Source: Candidatus Sungiibacteriota bacterium (GTDB taxonomy: Bacteria > Patescibacteriota > Minisyncoccia > Sungbacterales > HO2-52-23). From it: a stretch of DNA of 37,012 nucleotides. The notes under the pieces are model-generated. The model was not told the DNA's origin and searched no databases. It was given only the letters and a program-made list of their open reading frames with translations. The stretch spans positions 1 to 37,012 of the forward strand of contig JACPBG010000005.1 of the NCBI GenBank assembly GCA_016180435.1, read 5' to 3'. This document shows, piece by piece, positions 19,994-28,256 of this stretch. The first letter of the stretch is position 1, and the number at the start of each line of letters is the position of its first letter. The position numbers were made by a program, and so were the translations under genes.

Positions 19994-20036
19994 TTTTTAT
20001 CCAAAACCCGCCTGCAGGCGGGTTTTGGATAAAAAT
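19993..20036. terminator. 44-bp perfect palindrome, terminator after tRNA-Leu
   Basis: ATTTTTATCCAAAACCCGCC pairs perfectly with its reverse complement through the CTGCAG centre. T-runs on both sides would allow termination on either strand. Confidence 0.8.
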
Positions 20037-20204
20037 GCTGTAATTATACACTTTGCACGAACTTTCTTTGAACGGAACTAAGGAAGCCCCCCGCCGCCGC
20101 AAGCTGACGCTCGCCACCCCACAAAAAAGTTTTCTTCGCTTTTCCTGATTTGCGCGCGCCGTCAGTTTCGCTCAAAAAAGGTTCGGATTTCGTCAAACAA
20201 ATTA

Positions 20205-20238
20205 ATCTAAAAACTGCGCCGGTGCGCAGTTTTTAGAT
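20205..20238. terminator. Terminator of the minus-strand HTH gene
   Basis: ATCTAAAAACTGCGC/GCGCAGTTTTTAGAT with a four-base loop. On the minus strand it overlaps the gene's stop codon. The gap 20037-20204 holds no gene. Confidence 0.75.
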
Positions 20239-20865
20239 ACGAAGCTTATTGATCAATTTCTCATGCGGATACTCCAGAATGTCGCGCAGAAATTTATCAT
20301 ACATATCCATTCGATAGCTGAATTCTTTGGTGTCCATAAGCGTATAGCGAACCGGCTTTCCGAGATTGGCCTCAACGCCGCCCAGAAATCTTTCAAACCT
20401 TCCCCGTTTTATGCCGTTTCCCACCACCAATAAATCAGTCCGGCAATTGTCATTATTTAAAAATATACCGGAGATCACAGCGAGTTTAACGCCTTTACCG
20501 AGAGATCTGATTTTCTTAATGATCTTTTGTTTAGACGCGATGGATGCCCGCGTAAAAAGAAAACGAAGTTCGGATAAAAGTTCAAAATTGGGATTAGCGA
20601 AATAAACTAATACTTTGCGAATACGGAATTTTAACACCCTGTCCCTTTTCAGTATAGGAGAAATTGTCTGTTTAAGCGCTATTCTTTTTTGCTTTATAAC
20701 GCCTATCCGTAAAAATTTTTTCAATTCGTTCCGTACAATCGGCTGTTGTAGCCCGCTCCGGCGCACAATTTCTTCCAAAGGCAAAAGTTCAGCTGAATTC
20801 CGCATAAATATGCGCAAAATCCGCACTTTAGGCATTGATTCAAATAGTAATTCGAGGGTATCCAC
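20233..20865 (-). CDS. Winged-helix regulator fused to nucleotidyltransferase-like domain
   Basis: 210 residues. Residues about 1-60 form a winged helix (VRILRIFMRNSAELLPLEEIVRRSGLQQPIVRNELKKFLRIGVIKQKR). The C-terminal part, KLAVISGIFLNNDNCRTDLLVVGNGIKRGRFERFL...VRYTLMDTKEFSYRM, has the fold pattern of minimal nucleotidyltransferases (strand, GxF, then xDLLVVG), but the GS and paired acidic residues needed for catalysis are mostly missing. It is therefore probably a binding or regulatory domain. Downstream of rplL on the same strand, separated by a nested inverted repeat. Confidence 0.72.
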   Translation of the reverse strand: MDTLELLFESMPKVRILRIFMRNSAELLPLEEIVRRSGLQQPIVRNELKKFLRIGVIKQKRIALKQTISPILKRDRVLKFRIRKVLVYFANPNFELLSELRFLFTRASIASKQKIIKKIRSLGKGVKLAVISGIFLNNDNCRTDLLVVGNGIKRGRFERFLGGVEANLGKPVRYTLMDTKEFSYRMDMYDKFLRDILEYPHEKLINKLRI

Positions 20866-20873
20866 ACAATATT

Positions 20874-21058
20874 ATGCCAATCTACAAATCTTATGCCAAT
20901 TTAGCTAATTGCGAATCGTTATTATTCGAGCTTGTGGCTAGGCACTTTGGGCCGCCATCCCGGCCGACTTAGGTCGGCCTAGGGATCGAGAATATGCGTT
21001 AAGGGTATTTTCTCGATTTCACCCGAAGAATATTCATTCGCAATTTGTAGATTAGCAT
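20874..21058. repeat. Nested inverted repeat between rplL and the HTH gene
   Basis: Right arm 21036-21058 matches the left arm 20874-20915 apart from one substitution and an 18-base insertion in the left arm, which itself repeats ATGCCAAT. Inner hairpins: GGCCGACTTAGGTCGGCC and a TCGAGAATA/TATTTTCTCGA stem. It probably ends rplJ-rplL transcription. Confidence 0.7.
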
Positions 21059-21087
21059 TAAATTCGCATCGGATTGGCATCACTGCT

Positions 21088-21465
21088 TTATTTTATTGTC
21101 ACTGTTGCTCCGGCCGCATCCAACTTCTTTTTCATTTCCTCCGCATCTTCCTTGGACAGTCCCTCTTTCACCATTTTTGGAGCAGCATCCGCCAAGTCCT
21201 TGGCTTCTTTAAGGCCCAAACTCGTAATTTCGCGCAGAGCTTTAATAACTTGAATTTTTTGTCCGCCGGCACTCGTTAATTCAACGCCAAAAGACGTTTT
21301 TTCCTCTTTCTTTTCTTCTTCTCCACCGCCTGCGGAAGGTGCTACGCCAACCATCATGGGCATAGCGGCTGATACGCCGAACTTTTCTTCCAGCGCCTTT
21401 ACAAGCTCGGATAGCTCAAGCACAGACATCCTCTCAACTGCCTCAATAATTTGTTCCTTATTCAT
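21088..21465 (-). CDS. rplL: 50S ribosomal protein L7/L12 (bL12)
   Basis: 125 residues starting at MNKEQII (ATG at 21465), matching the usual L12 start; an upstream in-frame ATG at 21477 is rejected. N-terminal dimerisation domain ([28 protein letters not shown]), Ala/Gly/Glu hinge, and C-terminal domain [70 protein letters not shown], which recruits translation factors. It follows rplJ on the minus strand after a gap holding an ACACAAAT/ATTTGTG inverted repeat. Confidence 0.97.
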   Translation of the reverse strand: MNKEQIIEAVERMSVLELSELVKALEEKFGVSAAMPMMVGVAPSAGGGEEEKKEEKTSFGVELTSAGGQKIQVIKALREITSLGLKEAKDLADAAPKMVKEGLSKEDAEEMKKKLDAAGATVTIK

Positions 21466-21556
21466 GATAATACACACAAATCCACAAATGTATACACGAA
21501 TCCACGAATACGTATTAGTGGATTGGTGTGCTAATTTGTGAATTAGTGTACAAAAA

Positions 21557-22072
21557 TTACTTATTATCTTTAATTTTACTTAACACCATAACCAAATTCC
21601 TCATATTCCCTCCCAGCACGGTCACAAGACCGCGTATGGGGGATTGCAGGGCACCGACCAATTGTGCCAAAAGAACTTCTCGGGATGGAAGCCTGGCAAG
21701 CGCCACAACCTGTTTGTCGCTTAAAATTTGATCATTCAAAATCCCCGCAAGAATTTTAAATGTTTCATTTTCTTTCGAAAATTTAAAAAGGGTTTTAGCC
21801 GCAGACACTTCATCTTCATAACCAAAGGCAACGCCCAATTCTCCCCGTAAATCCTTGGTTTTTAAGGCCATACCGCCCTCGGACAAGGCGCGGTCAAAAA
21901 ACGTTTTTTTGGCAACTTTATATTCACCGCCGGATTTCCTAAGATTTCTCCGCAAAGATTGAAGTTTTGCCACGGATACCCCGTGAAGATCGCTGAAAAT
22001 CGCGATTTTTTTACGCGAAAATTTATCGGCAAGGTTCTTGATAATTTCAGATTTTTTCTGTTTCGTAATCAT
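21557..22072 (-). CDS. rplJ: 50S ribosomal protein L10 (uL10)
   Basis: 171 residues. Conserved L10 blocks: [123 protein letters not shown]. It anchors L12 dimers on the ribosomal stalk. The ATG at 22072 has no Shine-Dalgarno site. Instead, a strong AGGAGG serves an in-frame nine-residue leader ORF ending 15 bases upstream. An L10-type RNA leader precedes it. Confidence 0.97.
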   Translation of the reverse strand: MITKQKKSEIIKNLADKFSRKKIAIFSDLHGVSVAKLQSLRRNLRKSGGEYKVAKKTFFDRALSEGGMALKTKDLRGELGVAFGYEDEVSAAKTLFKFSKENETFKILAGILNDQILSDKQVVALARLPSREVLLAQLVGALQSPIRGLVTVLGGNMRNLVMVLSKIKDNK

Positions 22073-22087
22073 AAAAAATAGGCGTAT

Positions 22088-22117
22088 CTACGCCAAAGAC
22101 AAGCCGGAACGGCTCAT
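22088..22117 (-). CDS. Leader peptide MSRSGLSLA upstream of rplJ
   Basis: On the minus strand AGGAGG (22122-22127) is followed after four bases by ATG and nine codons, then TAG. The ORF is in the same frame as rplJ, 45 bases upstream. A GGCGTA/TACGCC hairpin with a T-rich tail covers the stop and lies just before the rplJ ATG, so translation of this peptide could affect a terminator or feed ribosomes into rplJ. Confidence 0.4.
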   Translation of the reverse strand: MSRSGLSLA

Positions 22118-22149
22118 AAGACCTCCTGCAAAATAACATTTCTACTGCA

Positions 22150-22250
22150 ATTTCAGAATTTTGGCTGCAAACGGCTCATCGCTCGTTGGCGTATATATAC
22201 CATATATGCCGCCTCGCGCTTCGCCATTTTCGCACAAAATTCTGAAATTT
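22150..22250. repeat. Inverted repeat in the rplJ leader
   Basis: ATTTCAGAATTTTG (about 22150-22163) and CAAAATTCTGAAAT (about 22236-22249) form perfect 14-bp arms around a region with inner pairing (GGCGTATATA/TATATGCC). It lies between the L10 leader core and the rplJ translation start. Confidence 0.7.
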
Positions 22251-22268
22251 CGTCACGAAAGCTTATTA

Positions 22269-22348
22269 TGCAGAAGGCCTATATTTCCTGGATAGGACTT
22301 ATGGCATTTTTCTATTGAGCCAAGTTTGGCTCCGCCCGCCTATTGTCT
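22269..22348 (-). promoter_or_regulatory. L10 leader (autoregulatory RNA of rplJ-rplL)
   Basis: On the minus strand CAAAGACAATAGGCGGGCGG is followed by a GAGCCAAACTTGGCTC hairpin and then CCTATCCAGGAAATATAGG. This resembles the ribosomal L10 leader consensus (GACAGTAGG early and CCTRCCGAGG late) bound by the L10-L12 complex. Assigned by pattern from memory; a covariance search would settle it. Confidence 0.6.
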
Positions 22349-22356
22349 TTGGAAGC

Positions 22357-22383
22357 TATATAAAAAGTGTATTATCTTATCAA
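22357..22383 (-). promoter_or_regulatory. Candidate promoter of rplJ-rplL
   Basis: Minus strand TTGATA (22378-22383) and TATATA (22357-22362), 15-base spacer. It lies at the very end of mltG and directly upstream of the L10 leader. Confidence 0.5.
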
Positions 22384-23454
22384 TCACCTTGTCAAGTATC
22401 TGGCCTTGGCTTTATTGTGCTCTTCAAGGGTCTTGGAAAATATCGTACGCCCGTCCGATGCAGAAAGATAATAAAGATATGGTGATTCTTTGGGATAAGT
22501 AGCCGCTCTGATCGCGGAAATCCCCGGATTGGACACGGGGCCCTTAGGCAATCCGCGATATTTATAGGTATTATAAGGCGAATCTATTTTCGTATCCTCA
22601 ATTGAAACTTTATAATTATCAGACATTGGCCGCGTATTGTTTGTCATTTGCCGCTTAATGTAGGCAATCGTTGCGTCCACCTGAAGCGGCATACCGGATT
22701 TTATTCTTTTCCATAAAATTCCGGAAACAAGAGCGCGATCTTCCTCCGAAACAACCTCTTTTTCGATAAGCGAAGCCATAGTCACTATTTCATAAAGTGT
22801 TTTTTTCTGCAGGAATACTTCTTGGCGCAGTTCCGGCGTAACTTTCTTGCCGAAATTTTCAAGCATTTTGGCAACTATTTCTTCGGCTGATGATCCAATA
22901 AAAATACGATAAGTATCGGGGAAAAGATACCCTTCAAGCCCGGCAATATCCGGTATGTCCGGCAAGAAATCAACCGCGCCAAGGCGCACCGCGCTTCCCG
23001 GACCGGTAGCTTTCTCCCATGCATCACGCGACAATATATTTTCTTTCTCAAAATATTCACCTATTTCTTTGGCGGTCCATCCTTCGGGAATGGTAATAGT
23101 GCGCTCCAGGGCGCCGCCCCTTAATAGATCTCTAACGATATCCCGCACCGACCGTGCGCTTCTAAATGTGTACTCACCGGGTTTTAAATCCGAGGCCGCA
23201 CCTATAAGTGATACATATGTCACAAAAATCCACTTGGAGCGGATTATTCCTTCGCGTTTTAATAATTCGGCGATTTGCCGCGAACCCATGCCCGGCGCGA
23301 TTTCCGCACGTGTCGCATATATTTGTTTGGGGGAATAAATTTCATAAACAAAAACCATGATAATTATTAAAAAAATGGCAATACCCCAAATTAATTTTGC
23401 GGATTTTTGTATTCCTCCAATATCATCTTGTTCAGATTGCTGATTTTGATCCAT
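22384..23454 (-). CDS. mltG: Endolytic murein transglycosylase MltG (YceG family)
   Basis: 356 residues from ATG at 23454 (MDQNQQSEQ); the upstream extension to 23526 overlaps pcm. One N-terminal membrane helix (WGIAIFLIIIMVFVYEI), a LysM-like part (GMGSRQIAELLKREGIIRS...LKPGEYTF) and the catalytic domain with TIPEGWTAKEI, GLEGYLFPDTYRI, TMASLIEKEVVSEEDRALVSGILWKR (catalytic Glu in IEKE), MPLQVDATIAY, YNTYKYRGLPKGPVSNPG. It cleaves nascent glycan strands. 15 bases after pcm, likely co-transcribed. Confidence 0.95.
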   Translation of the reverse strand: MDQNQQSEQDDIGGIQKSAKLIWGIAIFLIIIMVFVYEIYSPKQIYATRAEIAPGMGSRQIAELLKREGIIRSKWIFVTYVSLIGAASDLKPGEYTFRSARSVRDIVRDLLRGGALERTITIPEGWTAKEIGEYFEKENILSRDAWEKATGPGSAVRLGAVDFLPDIPDIAGLEGYLFPDTYRIFIGSSAEEIVAKMLENFGKKVTPELRQEVFLQKKTLYEIVTMASLIEKEVVSEEDRALVSGILWKRIKSGMPLQVDATIAYIKRQMTNNTRPMSDNYKVSIEDTKIDSPYNTYKYRGLPKGPVSNPGISAIRAATYPKESPYLYYLSASDGRTIFSKTLEEHNKAKARYLTR

Positions 23455-23468
23455 TTTTAATTTTGCGT

Positions 23469-24113
23469 TTAATTTTGCGATATTAAAGGCACAAATGCAA
23501 ATCCCGGAAATTCTTTTTCGTCCCACTCGGTTTCGGACTTTTTAATAAACAGCCAAATTGATCCGCCAACCGGCGCCACGATTTTACCGCCTATTTTTAA
23601 CTGATCGCGCCAGGATTGCGGAATATCTTTGGATGCGGTAGCGGCTGCAATGATTTTATCATATGGTCCCGCGGGGATATTGGCAGTAGCATCCAGGCAA
23701 TAAAATTTTACTCGCCCCGATTTTATAAAACCATATTTTTCCAGATTGTTCTTCGCAAAATCGCAAAGCGCCTTTATCCGTTCAACCGCAGTCACGCTAC
23801 TACAGGCAATAGTAGGGTCAGACCCTACTATGTGGGTGAGAAGGGCTGTTTGCCAGCCGGAACCCGCTCCGACATCAAGAATTTTCTCTCCCGGCCGGGG
23901 ATCAAGCAATTCAAGCATAAACGCCACGGTCAGGGGCTGGGAAATCGTCTGGTCATATCCAATGGGCAGGGGATAATTGCCATAGGCCTCGCGGGCATAT
24001 TCCGGCAAAACGAAATCCGCCCTATCAATTGCGCGAAATGCTTCAATAATCCGCGGAGTTTTTAGATAGCCCGCGGATATTAATTCTTGAATAAGCGTTT
24101 CTTTTGTAGGCAT
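23469..24113 (-). CDS. pcm: Protein-L-isoaspartate O-methyltransferase
   Basis: 214 residues. SAM-dependent repair of isoaspartyl residues in damaged proteins. Motifs: FRAIDRADFVLPEYAREAYGNYPLPIGYDQTISQPLTVAFMLELLDPRPGEKILDVGAGSGWQTALL (motif I DVGAGSGWQT), and later YDKIIAAATASKDIPQSWRDQLKIGGKIVAPVG. Between motif I and the VERI strand, about ten extra residues (GSDPTIACSS) are encoded by a palindrome at 23810-23830. Upstream of mltG on the same strand. Confidence 0.94.
   Translation of the reverse strand: MPTKETLIQELISAGYLKTPRIIEAFRAIDRADFVLPEYAREAYGNYPLPIGYDQTISQPLTVAFMLELLDPRPGEKILDVGAGSGWQTALLTHIVGSDPTIACSSVTAVERIKALCDFAKNNLEKYGFIKSGRVKFYCLDATANIPAGPYDKIIAAATASKDIPQSWRDQLKIGGKIVAPVGGSIWLFIKKSETEWDEKEFPGFAFVPLISQN
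23810..23830. repeat. 21-bp perfect palindrome in frame within pcm
   Basis: TAGTAGGGTC-A-GACCCTACTA, perfect 10-bp arms. On the coding strand it supplies IVGSDPT, in a loop where other Pcm proteins go straight from the helix to the VYSVER-like strand. Confidence 0.8.
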
Positions 24114-24152
24114 TTATTCTAATATACAGTTTTGCCGACAATAAATAAAATA

Positions 24153-24176
24153 CCGTTCCGATATAAACCGAAACGG
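24153..24176 (-). terminator. Hairpin terminator after the patatin gene
   Basis: Minus strand CCGTTTCGG...CCGAACGG-like stem (24153-24176) followed by TATTTTATTT, between the patatin stop and pcm. Confidence 0.55.
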
Positions 24177-24186
24177 CCCAAAGGCA

Positions 24187-25422
24187 TTAAATCTCATTTT
24201 CAAGGTATTCCTCTAACCGATCCCTGCTCATGAGGCGGAGATTATATCTATCCGGATTATCGAATAATTCCTCCATGGCTTCAGTGCCGTCTTTATCCTG
24301 AAATTTCATGGCTTCCGGACTTATCTTCAGAAAATCAATTTCCGGATGCCAGGATTTGGGACGCGTGATAAAAAAATCAACATGCCGAATTTTGGCTTCG
24401 CGCCACGCCGAATACATTTTTTCCTTGGCGTGGTTATAAAGCGACGTATAAATATCCTCCAGCGCTATGCGTTCAGCCGCATCTTTCAGATTGTTTGAAG
24501 CGCTGACCAACACCCGGCGCGCAATCCGATGCGGATTCCAAAAAACAAAAATAGTTTTGCAGCCGGAAGCAAATGCCTCGCGAAATGGCAGGGGATCAAC
24601 GATCCCGCCATCCACATACCATTCGCCTCGAATCCAAACATGCTCAAAATAATTGCGCAGTGCGGCCGATGCCACCGTATAATTGAAGACAGTTTCAAAA
24701 ATTTCCTTGCGTTGTTCCGGCGAAGCCGCATTAATGTCGCAAAAATCCCGATTGGAGAAAATTACCCGGTGCATATCTTTCTCCCGCGCAGCCAAAATAT
24801 TCCAGTTAATCGAACTTCTGATAACTTTTTCGTAATCAATCAGCGGTTTTAAAACCGTCACCAGCGGAGAAATGTCCAAAAACGGAGTAACGCTATTCCA
24901 GTCAAATGTTCCGCTGTGCGAACGAAGTTTTTCGATGCCCCGGCCTTTAGCGTGCGGAATGGGCTCATCCAAAGAAACATCGGTATTAAGCCAAAGATAT
25001 AAAAGCGTTGCCGGAATTTTTCCAAAAAGAAGCCATACGGAGCGGCCGAGATGTTTGACTTGAGTCAGGCAATCGGCGGCGGCCTCGCGCAACCCTCCGG
25101 GATGATCGTGAAATGGAGAATGAGGACGGTTTTCAAGCAGATTAAACAACATTAAATGGTACGACGGCCGCAATTGGTAAATTTTCGATGCTGAGGTTAT
25201 ATGCGTATGCCAAATCCATTCGGCCTTTTCAATGCCCGCCATTCCCGGCTGTTCAACCAAGGCAAGAGCGGTAAAACTTGCGGCCGAAGTGCTTGTAATT
25301 CCCTCGGCTATAAATCCTTTTTGAGCAGCGACCTTCATGCGGGAGATTTGAGATTGCACTTTTGCTCCCCCGCCTGTCGCAATCCAGTATGAATTCTTAT
25401 CAATGCGGTCGAGGGATGACAC
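24187..25422 (-). CDS. Patatin-like phospholipase family protein
   Basis: 411 residues. Patatin motifs: WIATGGGAKVQSQISRMKVAAQKG (oxyanion GGGAK), a nucleophile-elbow segment GITSTSAASFTAL, and the catalytic Asp in WYVDGGIVDPLPFREAF (DGG). The elbow reads STSAA where patatins have GxSxG, so both glycines are replaced; Ser is kept. Activity as a lipase is therefore likely but not certain. It would release fatty acids from lipids. It is divergent from the thiolase-dehydrogenase fusion with a 175-base shared promoter region, which suggests a linked role in fatty-acid use. Confidence 0.82.
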   Translation of the reverse strand: MSSLDRIDKNSYWIATGGGAKVQSQISRMKVAAQKGFIAEGITSTSAASFTALALVEQPGMAGIEKAEWIWHTHITSASKIYQLRPSYHLMLFNLLENRPHSPFHDHPGGLREAAADCLTQVKHLGRSVWLLFGKIPATLLYLWLNTDVSLDEPIPHAKGRGIEKLRSHSGTFDWNSVTPFLDISPLVTVLKPLIDYEKVIRSSINWNILAAREKDMHRVIFSNRDFCDINAASPEQRKEIFETVFNYTVASAALRNYFEHVWIRGEWYVDGGIVDPLPFREAFASGCKTIFVFWNPHRIARRVLVSASNNLKDAAERIALEDIYTSLYNHAKEKMYSAWREAKIRHVDFFITRPKSWHPEIDFLKISPEAMKFQDKDGTEAMEELFDNPDRYNLRLMSRDRLEEYLENEI

Positions 25423-25486
25423 TTTTATTCCCGCCTGTTTTCAAAGCACCTACTTTGTCCTTACTGCTACCGCCGAATTTTTGCAA

Positions 25487-25565
25487 TTTGACATTTTATG
25501 TATTTGTTTCATTAAAATTCGGGGTAAGATTTTTCATTGACTCCCAATTTTTCCGGTGGTAAAGA
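25487..25565 (+). promoter_or_regulatory. Candidate promoters of the thiolase-dehydrogenase gene
   Basis: Two candidates: TTGACA at about 25487-25492 with TAAAAT about 19 bases on, and TTGACT at 25537-25542 with a 17-base spacer to TAAAGA (25560-25565). The ATG is at 25598. Confidence 0.5.
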
Positions 25566-25597
25566 GGGGGTAGATGCCTTGAAAAATAAGAAATTTT

Positions 25598-28042
25598 ATG
25601 AGTTTGGAAAAAATCGTGATTGTTGAGGCGGGACGTACTCCGTCCGGAGCGCATATGGGCTCTTTCAGAGATGTTCCGTCCGAAAAGCTGCTTGCCGAAT
25701 GTTACAAATGGGTCATCAAAAAAAGCGGGGTTGACCCCGCACTTATTGATGAAGTAATAGCATCCAACTGTTGGGTTAAAAGTTCAGCGCCGAATGTGGG
25801 GCATGTTGCTTGGCGTCTGGCAAACCTTCCGCAAGAAGTTCCTTGCTCTACCATACAACAAAACTGCGGATCAGGTACGCGGGCAATTATCACGGCAGCA
25901 GAAAAAATTCTTGCCGGTGGCGCCGAGATAGTGTTGGTTGGCGGCACCGAAAATATGTCGGAAGTTCCGCATTATGTTGTCGGAGCGCGTTCCGGACGAA
26001 AACTCGGAAATTTTACGCTCGTTGACGCGCTTAACGAAGGATTGTCGGATTCGCTGGCCATAGATGAAATAACCAAAACCAAAGCGCTTTACTGGCAAAT
26101 CGCAGAAAATAGCGTGAAAAAATGGAAAATTACAGCCGAAAACCAGAATCGCTACGCCGTCGAATCCCATCGCAGGGCATACGACGCAACCCAAAAAGGT
26201 ATTTTCCATCCGCGCATGATACCTATATTGAACCGTACTGTCGACGAAACTATCCGGGCAAAAATTAGCGAACAATTCGCCGGTGTATATCCCTTACTCG
26301 AGAAAATATTCCATAAAGAGGGGGGAACTATAACTCCTTTTAATTCTTCTCCGATTTGTGACGGCGCCGGGGCCCTGCTCGTAATGTCAGAATCACGCGC
26401 CAAAGCCCTTGGACTGCAGCCGCTGGCGGAAATTGTCGCATACGCAAGCGTAGGCGGAGATCCTTATTTCATGGGAGAACTTCCGGTTCTGGCAATCCAA
26501 AAAACTCTTACTAAAGCGGGACTCACTGCCAAAAATATTGATTTCCTCCAACTAAACGAGGCCTTTGGCGGACAAACCCTGGCTTGCCTTAAACAACTGC
26601 CTTTTTCCGAAGAGCAAGTTAATCCGTTAGGCGGCGCAATTGCACTCGGGCATCCAATCGGCGCAAGCGGAATCGCCCGTACCGTAGATTCCATAACTAT
26701 TTTTGAAAATACGGATGCCAAATATATCATGGTGGCATTTTGCATCGGCGGAGGACAAGGCATTGCGATGCTTCTTAAACGCCCGGAAATGCTCTCCATA
26801 GCTCCACGTAAGAGAACACGTTTAATCGGCACAGTCGGAATACTGGGCAGCAACGGAACCATGGGCAATGGAATCCACATCTGGCTGGCGCGGCAGGGAG
26901 TGCCGTCAGTAAGATACGAAAATACGCCGGAACTCACCGAATCGGCACGCAAAAAATTCGAGGAACAAATTGACAGCTATGCGGAGCGAGGCAAAATCTC
27001 CGCAAGCGAGGCATCCAATCAAAAGTCCCTTGTAAATTCCGCATCAAGCTTAAAGGATCTTGCAGATTGTGATCTTATAATCGAGGCGATTCCGGAAAAT
27101 ATGGACCTGAAAAAGGAAATTTTTCGGGAACTTGATAGAATCGCCAAACCCGATGCGATTTTGGCATCCAATACATCCTCGCTTTCCATAACTGAACTCG
27201 GAGCCGTGACCAAACGCCCCAATCAAGTCGTCGGAGTGCATTTTTTCAATCCGCCCAAAAGTATGAGGTTGGTTGAAATAAATATCGGAAAAGAAACTTC
27301 GCCTGAAATCGTATCTTCCGTAGAACAGTTTATACGGGAGCGAATCCAGAAAGACCCCATCTTTGTCAAAGATTCCCCGGGTTTTTACGTAAACCGCGCA
27401 CTGGCCGCACTTTTACTTGAAGGAGTTTACGGCATCTCGCGAACCGAGGCCGAGCCCAAAGCCATCGACGAATGTATGAAAAAATTCGGATGGCCCGATA
27501 CCGGATGCTTCTGGCTGCTGGATTGGCTCGGACTTCCTCTGGTGCAAGACGTTCTTTCGGTTCTTTACAAAGAATTCGGCATACGCATGGCTATTCCGCA
27601 TCTTATTAGCATCATGAACGCGGAAGGACGCAAAGGAGAAAAGTGGGGAGCCGGATTTTATGATTACGGATCGCGGGAAAATCTAAAATCCCTGAATGAA
27701 ATATTGAACATTCATTTTCCGGACAGAGCGTACGCCGATCCGGAAAAAATTTTTAAGCTAATGATGTATCAATTCGTCGGCGAATCGGTGCGGTGCCTGG
27801 AAGAAGGAATTATTTCCTTAGACGACATCGGAACCGGAGCGCGCTTTGGCATAGGGTTCCCGTATGAAAGAGAAAATCCGCTTAAGTGGGCGGACGAAGA
27901 AGGGCTTGGTAAAATTGTGGAAATAATGGACGCCGTGCGGCAGGAAACCGGGGACTCGCGCTATGACGCGCCGCAGATGCTCCGCGAATACGCCGAGTCC
28001 GGAAAAACATTTTTCAGCTCGCTCGAATCCCTAGTCTGGTAA
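25598..28042 (+). CDS. Fusion: thiolase + 3-hydroxyacyl-CoA dehydrogenase
   Basis: 814 residues. Residues 1-395 are a complete thiolase: Cys90 in IQQNCGSGTRA, LNEAFGGQ (320-326), His352 in GHPIGASGIAR, Cys382 in FCIGGGQG. Residues about 405-800 are a 3-hydroxyacyl-CoA dehydrogenase: Rossmann GILGSNGTMGNGI (414-426), IIEAIPENMDLKKEIF, ASNTSSLSITEL, His548 in GVHFFNPPKSMRLVEI, and SPGFYVNRAL. All catalytic residues are present. It would carry out steps 3 and 4 of beta-oxidation in one chain. In model bacteria the dehydrogenase is fused to the hydratase and thiolase is separate, so this pairing is unusual. The Rossmann loop has one extra residue. Confidence 0.93.
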   Translation: MSLEKIVIVEAGRTPSGAHMGSFRDVPSEKLLAECYKWVIKKSGVDPALIDEVIASNCWVKSSAPNVGHVAWRLANLPQEVPCSTIQQNCGSGTRAIITAAEKILAGGAEIVLVGGTENMSEVPHYVVGARSGRKLGNFTLVDALNEGLSDSLAIDEITKTKALYWQIAENSVKKWKITAENQNRYAVESHRRAYDATQKGIFHPRMIPILNRTVDETIRAKISEQFAGVYPLLEKIFHKEGGTITPFNSSPICDGAGALLVMSESRAKALGLQPLAEIVAYASVGGDPYFMGELPVLAIQKTLTKAGLTAKNIDFLQLNEAFGGQTLACLKQLPFSEEQVNPLGGAIALGHPIGASGIARTVDSITIFENTDAKYIMVAFCIGGGQGIAMLLKRPEMLSIAPRKRTRLIGTVGILGSNGTMGNGIHIWLARQGVPSVRYENTPELTESARKKFEEQIDSYAERGKISASEASNQKSLVNSASSLKDLADCDLIIEAIPENMDLKKEIFRELDRIAKPDAILASNTSSLSITELGAVTKRPNQVVGVHFFNPPKSMRLVEINIGKETSPEIVSSVEQFIRERIQKDPIFVKDSPGFYVNRALAALLLEGVYGISRTEAEPKAIDECMKKFGWPDTGCFWLLDWLGLPLVQDVLSVLYKEFGIRMAIPHLISIMNAEGRKGEKWGAGFYDYGSRENLKSLNEILNIHFPDRAYADPEKIFKLMMYQFVGESVRCLEEGIISLDDIGTGARFGIGFPYERENPLKWADEEGLGKIVEIMDAVRQETGDSRYDAPQMLREYAESGKTFFSSLESLVW

Positions 28043-28052
28043 AAATAGGCAA

Positions 28053-28155
28053 ATCCTCCCACCATGGGCTTACGTCCATGGTCTTTATCTATTCGCTTCG
28101 CGGACTCACTCCATTCACCATTTATCTTACGCCCGCGGTTTTCTGGTGGGAGGAT
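28053..28155. repeat. Outer 12-bp inverted repeat enclosing inner hairpins
   Basis: ATCCTCCCACCA (28053-28064) and TGGTGGGAGGAT (28144-28155) enclose CCATGGGCTTACGTCCATGG and a TTCGCTTCGCGGA element. Same architecture and same GATAAAC tail as 11214-11318. The whole intergenic stretch 28043-28256 is this element, a terminator and a promoter. Confidence 0.75.
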
Positions 28156-28161
28156 AAACAT

Positions 28162-28184
28162 AACCGTCAAAATGGCGGTTTTTT
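28162..28184 (+). terminator. Rho-independent terminator between the two beta-oxidation genes
   Basis: AACCGTC-AAAAT-GGCGGTT followed by TTTT, a 7-bp stem with one G-U pair. Confidence 0.75.
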
Positions 28185-28187
28185 AAT

Positions 28188-28216
28188 TTGACACTGTTAA
28201 AATCAGATGATAAAGC
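28188..28216 (+). promoter_or_regulatory. Promoter of the hydratase-acyl-CoA dehydrogenase gene
   Basis: A consensus TTGACA (28188-28193) with a 17-base spacer to TAAAGC (28211-28216). The ATG is at 28257. It resembles the second candidate upstream of the sister gene (TTGACT-17-TAAAGA), so the two genes may be co-regulated. Confidence 0.55.
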
Positions 28217-28256
28217 AAAATCAGAAGAACCTTTATAACATATAAAAGGGCCTTGT

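Noticed and set aside
25727-25742. GCGGGGTTGACCCCGC in the thiolase gene as another inserted palindrome
   Set aside because: It encodes KSGVDPALIDEV, the normal sequence of thiolases at this position, so it is probably chance.
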